NCBI GenBank assembly: GCA_002311915.1
Contig: DCAF01000012.1
Coordinates: 1 to 14,265, forward strand
Reading direction: 5' to 3'
From: Sulfurovum sp. UBA1140
Lineage (GTDB): Bacteria > Campylobacterota > Campylobacteria > Campylobacterales > Sulfurovaceae
DNA length: 14,265 nucleotides
Shown here: in pieces, positions 1 through 7,471 of the stretch
How positions within the stretch are numbered: position 1 is the stretch's first letter
How the letters are laid out: every line of letters begins with the position of its first letter
The notes under the pieces: generated by a model
Told to the model about the DNA's origin: nothing
The model's database searches: none
The model's input: only the letters and a program-made list of their open reading frames with translations
Made by a program: the position numbers and the translations under genes

Positions 1-815
1 CTTTTTTTGGCTATGGTGTTGAAACAGTTGAGTGAAGATTTTGGTAAAGGATTTTCCAAGCAGAGTTTGTGGAATATGCGACAGTTTTATAATAGTTTTC
101 CAATTCTCTCTACACTGTGGAGAGAATTGAGTTGGAGTCATTATAAGCTTATTATTCGTCTAAAAGATGAGAGTGCTAGGGCTTGGTATATGGAAGAGGC
201 TGTTAAGTCTCATTGGAGTGTTTAAGCGTTAGAACGACAAATAGGAACGCACTATTATGAGAGACTTTTGTCTAGTCGTGATAAGCAGGGTGTGGCACTT
301 GAAGCTAAAGAGAAGACAAAAGGTTTACTCTTAACTTCAAAAGATATTATAAAAGACCCTTATGTATTGGAATTTTTGGATTTGAAGCAGAATAACTCTT
401 TTTATGAGAGTGAGTTAGAGTCTGCTTTGATAGAGAAGATACAAGCATTTTTACTAGAATTGGGGCGAGGTTTTGCTTTTGTTGCCCGTCAGAAGAGAAT
501 CAAGACAGAACATAGTGATTTTTATATTGATTTGGTTTTTTATAACTATATTTTGAAATGTTTTGTGCTGATAGATTTGAAACGAGGGAAGTTGACTCAT
601 CAAGATGTGGGGCAGATGGATATGTATGTTCTGATGTTTGATGATTTGGAGAAGAGCAGTGATGATAATCCTACTATTGGGATAATTTTATGTACAGAGA
701 AAGATAACACGGTGGTGAAATATTCAGTCTACCTACACAAGAAGAACTCAAAGCAGAGATAGAAAAAGATATGTTAGAGTTAAAATTACAAATAAAGGTG
801 CTTAATGCAATTTAG
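1..815 (+). pseudogene. Decayed DUF1016/YhcG-type PD-(D/E)XK nuclease, 5' end outside window
   Basis: Conceptual translation in frame 1 matches the DUF1016 (YhcG-like) family. The N-terminal part carries FGKGFS, NMRQFY and LSWSHY; the C-terminal nuclease part (codons from about 268) carries FYIDLVFY, LIDLKRGKLTHQDVGQMDMY and GIILCTEK. The gene is broken twice. An in-frame TAA at 223-225 sits where the family usually has Arg (WSV-stop-ALERQI). Near 729 the frame changes: the text jumps from VVKYSV directly to LPTQEELKAEIEKD in another frame, ending at TAG 813-815, and about 15 residues normally lying between these motifs are missing. The nuclease residues (D of FYIDLV, DLK) remain. The start lies before position 1 or is lost. 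Family members are often associated with restriction-modification loci or mobile DNA, but no such partner is visible here. Assembly error cannot be excluded, though a combined nonsense codon and deletion fits true decay. Confidence 0.85.
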
Positions 816-1791
816 TAAATATATGAATGAGTGGCTCTACGGAGAGCAGGGGTATTATAAAGATTTTAAAGCAATAGGTAAAACAGGGGACTTTTACACG
901 GCAGTTAGTACCAGTTCTTTTTTTGGAGCAAGTGTTGCCAACCATTTTTATAAATTAATAGAAGAGAACAGTTTTAAAAAAGAGGGTTGGCTTATAGAGA
1001 TAGGGGCTCATAAAGGTTATCTAATTTGTGATATGATACAGTGGCTCTATACGCTTGATCCGACTTTGGTAAAAAGCTTAAAATTTGGTATTGTTGAGCG
1101 ACAACCAGAGGTGCAAAAAGAGCAGTTGAAATATATAGAAGAGCGATTTGGAACCGATATTCAAATTACCCATTTTAATGATATTGATGAGGTTGAAGTG
1201 GATTACGCTTTTGTGGTTGCTAATGAAATATTTGATGCTTTTCCTTGTGAACTTATTAAAGATGGTGAACAAGCTTTTGTAACAGAGAGTGTGGTTGAAT
1301 GGAGAGAGGCAGATAAAAATTTACTTGATATTGCCTCTAAATATAGACAAGTAAAAGGTGAAGTGGCTGTAGGTTACGAAGCGTTTGCGTTGCACATGGC
1401 AAAGGGTATTAAGGCTTGTGATTTTGTAAGTTTTGATTATGGTGAAGAGTTTGTACGGAATGATTTTTCTGTTCGTGTTTATAAAAAACATGAGACTTTT
1501 CCTCTGTTTGATGAGGAGTTAATATTAGAAGAGGTCTTTCAAAAGGCTGACATTACTTACGATGTAAACTTTGGTCATGTGATAGAAGCATTTGTAGGGG
1601 CTGGTTTTAAACTAAATAAATATGAGACACAGGCAAGGGCTTTAATACGCTTTGGACTTATTGATATATTAGAACAGTTTGCCAAGCAGACAACTCAATC
1701 AAAATATCTAAGAGAGGCTGATAAAGTGAAAACTTTGATTGCCCCTACTATTATGGGTGATAAGTTTAAGATGGTACATTTTGTTAAGTAA
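805..1791 (+). CDS. MidA/NDUFAF7-family SAM-dependent methyltransferase
   Basis: A 328-residue protein resembling the COG1565 (MidA/NDUFAF7) methyltransferases. The family's N-terminal signature is present: YMNEWLYGEQGYY (6-18), then GKTGDFYTAVSTSSFFG (25-41). The SAM-binding loop is IEIGAHKGYL (64-73), a weaker version of the usual ExGxGxG, and the motif ANEIFDAFPCEL (139-150) corresponds to the family's SNELLDAFP. Mitochondrial NDUFAF7 methylates an arginine of the complex I subunit NDUFS2; whether bacterial homologues act on NuoD is unproven, so the substrate is open. The ATG at 805 is preceded by AAAGGTG (794-800) and overlaps the last codons of the broken nuclease gene upstream. The metal transporter follows after 25 nt, suggesting cotranscription. 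It is soluble, with no signal peptide or membrane segment seen. Confidence 0.85.
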   Translation: MQFSKYMNEWLYGEQGYYKDFKAIGKTGDFYTAVSTSSFFGASVANHFYKLIEENSFKKEGWLIEIGAHKGYLICDMIQWLYTLDPTLVKSLKFGIVERQPEVQKEQLKYIEERFGTDIQITHFNDIDEVEVDYAFVVANEIFDAFPCELIKDGEQAFVTESVVEWREADKNLLDIASKYRQVKGEVAVGYEAFALHMAKGIKACDFVSFDYGEEFVRNDFSVRVYKKHETFPLFDEELILEEVFQKADITYDVNFGHVIEAFVGAGFKLNKYETQARALIRFGLIDILEQFAKQTTQSKYLREADKVKTLIAPTIMGDKFKMVHFVK

Positions 1792-1816
1792 TTTAATTTA
1801 GAAAAAAAGGAAAAAT

Positions 1817-2722
1817 ATGTCCCCACAAAAAAGAGCTACCATTGTAGCGAGTTCAGTTGCACTGTTGTTGGTGTTGGTAAAGTTTATGATTGGTGTTGCA
1901 TCGGGTTCGGTGGCTGTTTTGGCATCGGCAATTGATTCACTGTTAGATATGATTATTTCGGTCTTTAATTTCTTTGCGATTAAAAAATCAGAAGAGAAAG
2001 CCACCGATAGATTTCAATATGGTAAAGGAAAAGTTCAAGCGATTGCAGCGGTGATTGAGGGTACGGTGATTACCCTCTCTGGATTCTATATTATTTATGA
2101 AGCGATTAAAAAAGCTGTTAATGGGGGGGAGACAACGCTGGTTAATCCAGCCATTATGGTAATGATTTTCTCAATAGGGGTTACTTTTTTACTGGTAGAG
2201 TACCTTATGAGGGTAGCAAAGCAAACCGATAATATTGTAATTAAGTCGGATGCCTTACACTATAAAACAGACCTTTTGACCAATGGAGTGATTCTTTTTT
2301 CATTGGTGATTGTTTCGTTAACAGGGTGGGATATGGTGGATGCTATCTTTGGTTTTGGTATTGGTATCTATATTATCTACTCGGCGTATGGGATTATTAA
2401 AGAGGGGATTTATATGCTACTTGATCATGCATTAGATGCAGAAGTTGTTAATCAAATTGAGAGTAAAATCGATGAACATCCACTGGTAAACAGTCATCAT
2501 TGGTTAAAAACACGAACCGATGGTAGTAATAACTATGTTGAGTTTCACTTGGTATTAGAACCTGATATGACACTGCTTGAAGCCCATCGTATCTCTGACC
2601 AGATAGAGGAGCGAATTATGCGGTTAGATGAGCGAAAAGTTTGGATTATTACCCCCCATTATGACCCCTATGATGATGAAGAGATAAACAATATGAATGT
2701 AGATGGTCATCAGGAGAGATGA
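1817..2722 (+). CDS. Cation diffusion facilitator (CDF) divalent metal exporter, FieF/YiiP-like
   Basis: A 301-residue inner-membrane protein with about six transmembrane helices (residues 10-200) and a cytoplasmic C-terminal domain (about 205-285). CDF exporters move Zn(II), Fe(II) or related ions out of the cytoplasm in exchange for protons. The transport site is visible: D40 and D44 in SAIDSLLDM (helix 2) and H148 and D152 in DALHYKTD (helix 5), the DD-HD arrangement of FieF. The C-terminal metal site also looks preserved: H228, H244 (EFHLVL), H257 (EAHRIS), H281 and D283 (PHYDP). The intracellular-loop site of YiiP is not kept: T, F and K align with D68, H71 and H75. The metal cannot be assigned from sequence. 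The RBS is AAGGAAAA just before the ATG. The stop overlaps the hemD start by 4 nt (ATGA), so translational coupling is likely. Confidence 0.93.
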   Translation: MSPQKRATIVASSVALLLVLVKFMIGVASGSVAVLASAIDSLLDMIISVFNFFAIKKSEEKATDRFQYGKGKVQAIAAVIEGTVITLSGFYIIYEAIKKAVNGGETTLVNPAIMVMIFSIGVTFLLVEYLMRVAKQTDNIVIKSDALHYKTDLLTNGVILFSLVIVSLTGWDMVDAIFGFGIGIYIIYSAYGIIKEGIYMLLDHALDAEVVNQIESKIDEHPLVNSHHWLKTRTDGSNNYVEFHLVLEPDMTLLEAHRISDQIEERIMRLDERKVWIITPHYDPYDDEEINNMNVDGHQER

Positions 2723-3369
2723 TTTATCTATTATCTCCTTTGGTTAAAGAGGGAACATTCTCTCTGCCCATGATTTCATTTAAGCTGGTGGCAGACGCTA
2801 TTGATTTTAGCAGATGTGATACTTTACTGTTTACCTCTAAACAAGCCGTGGTAAGTGCAGATGAAATTGATAAACGGTGGAAAAACTACCCATCTATTGC
2901 GATAGGGGGTGCTACCAAAAAGAAGATAGAGGCGTTAGGAGGAGAGGTTATTTATCATCCAAAATATTTTTATGGCGAAGTGTTGGCAAAAGATATAAAA
3001 AGCTATTTTTTTGATAAAAAGCTTCTCTATCTTCGTCCAAAAGAGATTTCGTTTGATAGTCGGGCATATTTATCTCAAGAGGGGATTGAATTACAAGAGC
3101 AGATAATCTATGAAACTTCCTGTAAAACTTATAAAATAGAAGAGCAACCTAAAAAAGGTGCTGTTATTATTTTTACCTCTCCTTCGACCATTCATTGCTT
3201 TTTTAAAAATTTTTCTTGGGATGCAAGTTATCGGGCAGTATTGATAGGTGAAGCAACAAAAAAACATTTGCCAAAAGAGTGCCTATATTTGATAGCAGAT
3301 GAAGCGTTAATTGACTCATGTATAAAAAAATCGAAAGAAATAGAAAAGAATAGTGACTTTTCGTTATAA
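2719..3369 (+). CDS. hemD: Uroporphyrinogen-III synthase
   Basis: A 216-residue cytosolic enzyme that closes and isomerises hydroxymethylbilane to uroporphyrinogen III, the branch point to haem, sirohaem and cobalamin. The family is divergent, but the two-lobed pattern is clear: TLLFTSKQAVV (35-45) and SIAIGGATKKKIEALG (59-74) from one lobe, YHPKYFYGEVLAKDI (79-93), LLYLRPKEI (102-110), then VIIFTSPSTIHCFF (149-162) and AVLIGEATKKHL (173-184) from the other. Length is slightly short for the family (usually about 220-260). The ATG lies inside the stop of the upstream transporter gene (ATGA, 4-nt overlap) and follows a GGAGAG RBS. The 6S RNA promoter begins only a few bases after its stop. Haem demand is consistent with the cytochrome encoded later in the window, but that gene is a separate unit. 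Confidence 0.88.
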   Translation: MIYLLSPLVKEGTFSLPMISFKLVADAIDFSRCDTLLFTSKQAVVSADEIDKRWKNYPSIAIGGATKKKIEALGGEVIYHPKYFYGEVLAKDIKSYFFDKKLLYLRPKEISFDSRAYLSQEGIELQEQIIYETSCKTYKIEEQPKKGAVIIFTSPSTIHCFFKNFSWDASYRAVLIGEATKKHLPKECLYLIADEALIDSCIKKSKEIEKNSDFSL

Positions 3370-3375
3370 ATTTGG

Positions 3376-3381
3376 TATAAT
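3376..3381 (+). promoter_or_regulatory. -10 element of the 6S RNA promoter
   Basis: A perfect TATAAT within TTTGGTATAATTCG, starting 7 nt after the hemD stop. It lies 6-8 nt before the base of the RNA's closing stem, the right distance for a transcription start near 3387-3389. No clear -35 hexamer is seen upstream, only T-rich runs, as is usual for sigma-70 promoters in Campylobacterota. Confidence 0.75.
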
Positions 3382-3386
3382 TCGAT

Positions 3387-3578
3387 TAACCTGAGTGGTT
3401 CGACTACTGTAATATGTGGTCCAACATTATCTTTCGTAGGACATGTAGTAGATTGGGGAGTGGATGGTTTCGTTTGAGTGGCTTAATCCCACAAGAAATT
3501 GTCCCCAAACAGTCTCTCTCTCCTGCACCGTTGGCTTTTTAGGGCCGGTTCTATACAGAACGACCTCTCGGGGGCTTA
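3387..3578 (+). ncRNA. ssrS: Putative 6S RNA (RNA polymerase regulator)
   Basis: This non-coding stretch folds on paper as one long, interrupted hairpin of about 190 nt, the shape of 6S RNA. The closing stem is CCTGAGTGGTT (3390-3400) with GACCTCTCGGG (3562-3572), 10 of 11 positions pairing including two G-U; TAA 3387-3389 can pair with TTA 3576-3578 beyond a 3-nt bulge. Next comes CTGTA (3407-3411) with TACAG (3554-3558), then a large asymmetric bubble (3412-3420 against 3535-3553) at the centre. After it come CCAAC (3421-3425) with GTTGG (3530-3534) and TTGGGGA (3453-3459) with TCCCCAA (3502-3508), leading into an apical region. In the family, 6S RNA mimics an open promoter and sequesters housekeeping RNA polymerase in stationary phase. 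As I recall, the 6S gene of Helicobacter/Campylobacter relatives also lies next to purD. No SRP-RNA GGAA/GCAG hairpin or tmRNA features were seen. The 3' end is estimated. Confidence 0.78.
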
Positions 3579-3671
3579 CATTATCCCAGTCACACTGCAC
3601 TGTTTAAAAATATTTAATAATATGTAATTGTATTGCCTATTTTTAATTATTTTAATGCTGGAGAGTTGTAG
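3579..3671 (+). other. 6S-purD intergenic leader, AT-rich
   Basis: This 93-nt stretch, from the end of the 6S RNA to the purD start, has no ORF or strong hairpin. It contains AT-rich -10-like strings (for example TTTAATAATATG near 3612-3623 and ATTTTAAT near 3649-3656), so a purD promoter may lie here, but none is distinct. No U-tract terminator follows the RNA, so readthrough from the 6S promoter into purD is also possible. The purD RBS GGAGAG lies at 3660-3665. Confidence 0.5.
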
Positions 3672-4940
3672 ATGAATATATTGATAATTGGTGCAGGGGG
3701 TCGTGAATACTCTATTGGTATGGCACTTAAAAGAGATGAGAGTGTTGGTCAGTTGTATTTTGCACCAGGTAATGGAGCAACAGATGAGTTGGGTGAAAAT
3801 ATAGCCATGAGTGATTTTGATACATTGGCTGATTTTTGTGAAACCAATGGTGTTGATTTAACCATTGTTGGACCCGAAGCTCCATTAGTAGAGGGTATTG
3901 TTGATTATTTTGAAGCAAGAGGATTAACCATTTTTGGTCCAAGTGCAGCGGCTGCTCAGTTAGAGGGTTCAAAAATATTTATGAAAAACTTTTTAGCCCG
4001 TCATAATGTTCCTACTGCAAAATATGTCGAGACCGATTCACTAGAAGTGGCATATCAATTTATCAACACCCTAGAAGCACCCATTGTGGTTAAAGCCGAT
4101 GGTTTGTGTGGTGGTAAAGGGGTAATTATTGCTCAGAGTAGAGATGAGGCTAAAAAGGCTTCAGGAGAGATGCTCTCAGGGAACTCTTTTGGTGATGCAG
4201 GTACCTCTATTGTGGTTGAAGAGTTTTTAGATGGGTATGAGCTTTCTGTTTTTGCCATTTGTGATGGTGAAGATTATGTGGTGTTACCTGCTGCACAAGA
4301 TCATAAAAAGTTACTAAATGATGACCTTGGACCAAATACAGGGGGAATGGGTGCTTATGCTCCTACCCCACTGGTTAATGATGAGATTTATAGAAAACTA
4401 GATGAACGTGTGATTGTTCCTACCTTAGAAGGGATGAAATCGGAAGGGATGCCGTTTAAAGGGGTACTTTTTATTGGGGTAATGGTGGTGAATGATGAGC
4501 CAATTATCTTAGAATACAATGTACGTTTTGGTGACCCTGAGTGTGAAGAGTTGATGCCACTGCTTAAATCACCTGCTTCGGAACTTTTTTATAAGGCAGC
4601 AACGGGTGATCTTAAAAATATTAATATTGAGTTTTATGATAAGTATGTCGTGGGTGTGGTGATGGCAAGTAAAGATTATCCGTACAAGAGTTCAACTCCT
4701 ACTGAAATTATTATTGATGATATTGTTCATGAAGAGCTTAATGAACATGCACACATATCGTTTGCAGGGGTAAGCCGTGGAGAAGATGGCAAACTCTATG
4801 CCACAGGTGGTAGGGTATTGGTATGTGTAGGAGTTGGTGACAGTATTGCAGAGGCACAAGAGAGAGCCTATTTACTGGTGGGACAAGTGCATTTTATTGG
4901 TAAACAGTGTCGTACAGACATCGCTTATCAAGCACTATAG
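3672..4940 (+). CDS. purD: Phosphoribosylamine-glycine ligase (GAR synthetase)
   Basis: A 422-residue cytosolic ATP-grasp enzyme that joins glycine to 5-phosphoribosylamine with ATP hydrolysis, the second step of purine synthesis. The N-terminal domain starts MNILIIGAGGREYSIGMALK (1-20), where most homologues read GGREHAL. VGPEAPLVEGI (66-76) follows. The ATP-grasp core shows VVKADGLCGGKGVIIA (139-154), VVEEFLDGYELSVFA (181-195), the substrate loop DLGPNTGGMGAYAP (218-231) and metal-binding EYNVRFGDPECEELMP (281-296). Full length. The start is supported by GGAGAG (3660-3665). It is the first protein gene of the tight unit ending with pnp; the next gene starts 8 nt after its stop. Its place after the 6S RNA gene parallels the E. 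coli ssrS-ygfA pair, where a folate/one-carbon gene follows 6S. Confidence 0.97.
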   Translation: MNILIIGAGGREYSIGMALKRDESVGQLYFAPGNGATDELGENIAMSDFDTLADFCETNGVDLTIVGPEAPLVEGIVDYFEARGLTIFGPSAAAAQLEGSKIFMKNFLARHNVPTAKYVETDSLEVAYQFINTLEAPIVVKADGLCGGKGVIIAQSRDEAKKASGEMLSGNSFGDAGTSIVVEEFLDGYELSVFAICDGEDYVVLPAAQDHKKLLNDDLGPNTGGMGAYAPTPLVNDEIYRKLDERVIVPTLEGMKSEGMPFKGVLFIGVMVVNDEPIILEYNVRFGDPECEELMPLLKSPASELFYKAATGDLKNINIEFYDKYVVGVVMASKDYPYKSSTPTEIIIDDIVHEELNEHAHISFAGVSRGEDGKLYATGGRVLVCVGVGDSIAEAQERAYLLVGQVHFIGKQCRTDIAYQAL

Positions 4941-4948
4941 GAGTGAAC

Positions 4949-5383
4949 ATGCATGAACAAGAAGAGGATAATTATCAAATAGCTACAACAAGGAAGAGAC
5001 TCTCTGCTTTTTTTATTGATGATATTGTGGTATCGGTTTTTTTACTGGTGATTTTTTACAATGAACTCTCTGCCTTTAAAGACCCTACAAATCTTATTCT
5101 TTTTTTAGAGAGTAATTTTTTAACATTTGTCTTTTTACGGGTGATTTACCACACATTCTTTGTTTGGCAAAATGGTATGACCATTGGAAAGATGATGATG
5201 AAAATCAGAGTTATTGAGATGGATACAGGATATACCCCAACCTTTGGAGTCGCTTTTTTACGTGCAGGTTTTAGGGTTGTGAGTGAGAGTATATTTTATT
5301 TGGGTTACATAATGGCATATTTTAATCCCATGGTTCAGACACTTCATGATAAGTTGTCAAAAACCGTTGTGGTAGATGTGTAG
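4949..5383 (+). CDS. RDD-family integral membrane protein
   Basis: A 144-residue membrane protein with the RDD signature: RKRLSAFFIDDIVVS near the N-terminus (Arg then the IDD aspartates) and two or three hydrophobic segments. The middle has QNGMTIGKMMMKIRVIE, the family's typical GxTxGKxxxxIRV motif, and the end carries LHDKLSKTVVVDV, matching the common HDxxxxTxVV tail. RDD proteins have varied or unknown roles, and some have been linked to ion transport; no function is claimed here. The ATG at 4949 is chosen because AGGAG (4939-4943) lies 5 nt before it. A longer GTG start at 4907 would overlap purD by 34 nt and lacks such a site. It lies 8 nt after purD and 6 nt before lptD. Confidence 0.85.
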   Translation: MHEQEEDNYQIATTRKRLSAFFIDDIVVSVFLLVIFYNELSAFKDPTNLILFLESNFLTFVFLRVIYHTFFVWQNGMTIGKMMMKIRVIEMDTGYTPTFGVAFLRAGFRVVSESIFYLGYIMAYFNPMVQTLHDKLSKTVVVDV

Positions 5384-5389
5384 TGGTGA

Positions 5390-7471
5390 ATGCGTAGTTT
5401 TTCTCTTCTCTTTTTGATACTCTCTACGTTGGTTTTTTCAAAAGAGATGATTGAGGTATTTGCCAAAGATGTTTTAGCCACCCCCGAGAGTTTTAGTGCA
5501 ACGGGTGATGTGGTTATTTTGTATGATGGCACGATGATTAAATCAGATAGGGCAAACTATGATAAAAACAGCTCTCTTCTTACTTTAGAAGGGGATGTTG
5601 AGATGATTGGTTTGGATGATAAACGGGTGGCTACCAATAGATTGATTATTAATACACAAAATAAAGCGGTAGAGTTTAAAAAACTTTTTTTGACAGGGGA
5701 TGATGACCTCTGGATAGAGTCACTTGGTGCGTTAAAAGAGCGTAATGATTATAAACTTTTTAATACCCGAATCTCAAGTTGCAACAGTGCCAATCCTGAC
5801 TGGACAATATCATTTAAAGAGGCTCATTATCGAGATGATAAAAAGTTTATCACCATGGAAGATGCTACTTTACAATTTTATGATACCACCGTTTTTTATT
5901 TCCCTTATTTAGCCTTTCCCACCATTAGCGAACGGAAAACAGGGCTTCTTATTCCCCAATTTAATCTTTCTGATACCGATGGTTTTGTTTATGAACAGCC
6001 TATTTTTTATCTATCTTCCGAGGAGTGGGATATGGAGTTTAATCCTCAGATTCGTACCAAACGTGGGGCAGGGCTTCATGTGACCACACGTTTTGTAGAC
6101 TCAAATCACTCCGAAGGGGTTGTTCGAGCAGGACTTTTTAGAAACAGTATGGATTATGTGCGTCATCAGAAGATGAATCAAGACCATTGGGGAGTGGAAC
6201 TTTTTTATAACTCAACAGACTTCTTACAAGATGAAGATTTAAAAGCACGTGGCTACAGAAGTGGGTTGTATTTTAATGGCACACATCTGAATGATAGAGA
6301 GTATCTAAATCTTCAAAAAGAGAGTGCCTCTTCTTTAATTAGTTCTAATCTGATTGAATCGCGTTTGAATGCTTTTGTTTATAATGAAAAAGAGTATTTT
6401 GCTCTGTATGGTCGTTATTATATTGATACCAGCAGAGCAAATAATCGTGAAACACTTCAAGAGTTTCCCTCATTACATTACCATCATCATATGAGTAAAC
6501 TGCCCATTGATAAGCTTTTTTATACGGTTGATGCCAAACTTCAAAACTATACACGTGTTGATGGAAGTCGGGCATATCAGACACAGATTGATTTGCCAGT
6601 TGCCTATTATAATACATTTTTTAATGACTACTTGGATGTCTCAATTTCCGAAAATATCTATCTGAGTCAGGTTGATTTTAGAAATTTAACAGAAGATAAA
6701 GGGGACTATTACTATTATCGAAACTATCATACGATAGAACTCTCTAGTGATTTAACCAAAAAGTACACAGATTCTATACATACGTTGCACCCTTCTGTAA
6801 CCTATATACGACCAAGTATTGAGCGTGAATCAACACCAAAATATAGAGACTTAAATGAAGAGCAAAGAGAACTTTTTGTAACGCAAACACAAGAAGAACA
6901 GCTCTCTTTTGGGTTGAATCAATACTATTATAGTAACAATTTAGATATGAATCTGTTTCATCGTTTTGGCTACAGTTCTTACCCTCAGCGTGTTGAGTCT
7001 AAAGGAGATTTTCAAAATGAGATGGGGTATGAAAAGAGTGGTTTAGGAGTTTATAGTAATTTGATTTATGCATGGAACGAGAAGCAAATTCGTTCTCTTA
7101 CTTCAAGCCTCAGATATAATCAGAGCAACTATGATATAATGTTAACACATTTTTATAATCATGATTTTTTATTGAACAACCAACGAACGGATTTTATAAA
7201 TAGTGAATTTAGACATCACTATAATGAGAAAAACTATTGGTTTGCTCGTTTTGATTATGATATAGAACAGAACTTTAATCATCAATGGGAGTTGGGTTGG
7301 GCACATAAGCAGAAGTGTTGGAGTGCCAAAGTCAGTGTTGGACAAGAGATTATTCCTAATGTTGATAACTCTTTTAGAAATACATCACTCTATCTTGAAC
7401 TTAACCTCAATCCCTTGGGTGGAATACAACAAAATATAGAAGAAAATTTCTCTTCACAAGGTAAAAAATAG
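5390..7471 (+). CDS. lptD: LPS-assembly outer-membrane protein LptD
   Basis: A 693-residue outer-membrane protein that, with lipoprotein LptE, inserts lipopolysaccharide into the outer leaflet. The signal peptide is MRSFSLLFLILSTLVFS. An OstA/LptA-like beta-jellyroll follows (about 25-130; EVFAKDVLATPESFSATGDV is the typical start). The conserved junction SCNSANPDWTISFKEAHYRD (130-149) through YFPYLAFPTISERKTGLLIP (170-189) leads to a large beta-barrel rich in Tyr/Phe/Asn strands up to about 680. Only two cysteines are seen, C131 and C643, against four in E. coli; one N-domain-to-barrel disulfide is plausible. Length is typical of Campylobacterota LptD and shorter than E. coli's 784. The RBS is weak (TGGTG just before the ATG), suggesting coupling with the RDD gene 6 nt upstream. 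The mlaD-like gene starts at the next base after its stop. Confidence 0.93.
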   Translation: MRSFSLLFLILSTLVFSKEMIEVFAKDVLATPESFSATGDVVILYDGTMIKSDRANYDKNSSLLTLEGDVEMIGLDDKRVATNRLIINTQNKAVEFKKLFLTGDDDLWIESLGALKERNDYKLFNTRISSCNSANPDWTISFKEAHYRDDKKFITMEDATLQFYDTTVFYFPYLAFPTISERKTGLLIPQFNLSDTDGFVYEQPIFYLSSEEWDMEFNPQIRTKRGAGLHVTTRFVDSNHSEGVVRAGLFRNSMDYVRHQKMNQDHWGVELFYNSTDFLQDEDLKARGYRSGLYFNGTHLNDREYLNLQKESASSLISSNLIESRLNAFVYNEKEYFALYGRYYIDTSRANNRETLQEFPSLHYHHHMSKLPIDKLFYTVDAKLQNYTRVDGSRAYQTQIDLPVAYYNTFFNDYLDVSISENIYLSQVDFRNLTEDKGDYYYYRNYHTIELSSDLTKKYTDSIHTLHPSVTYIRPSIERESTPKYRDLNEEQRELFVTQTQEEQLSFGLNQYYYSNNLDMNLFHRFGYSSYPQRVESKGDFQNEMGYEKSGLGVYSNLIYAWNEKQIRSLTSSLRYNQSNYDIMLTHFYNHDFLLNNQRTDFINSEFRHHYNEKNYWFARFDYDIEQNFNHQWELGWAHKQKCWSAKVSVGQEIIPNVDNSFRNTSLYLELNLNPLGGIQQNIEENFSSQGKK

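Noticed and set aside
223..225. Stop codon reassignment to explain the in-frame stops
   Set aside because: TAA and TAG interrupt only the two damaged genes, which also carry frameshifts; all intact genes end normally at TAA, TAG or TGA.
3387..3578. SRP RNA, tmRNA or purine riboswitch upstream of purD
   Set aside because: No SRP GGAA-loop hairpin, no tRNA-like ends or tag ORF, and no purine-riboswitch three-way junction motif; the long single hairpin with a central bubble fits 6S better.
4907..4948. Longer RDD protein starting at GTG 4907
   Set aside because: It would overlap purD by 34 nt and lacks an RBS; ATG 4949 has AGGAG 5 nt upstream.
6345..6617. Reverse-strand ORF in lptD and similar minus-strand ORFs at 1078, 1798, 3727 and 5344
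   Set aside because: No RBS or homology is visible, and each is fully covered by a convincing forward gene.
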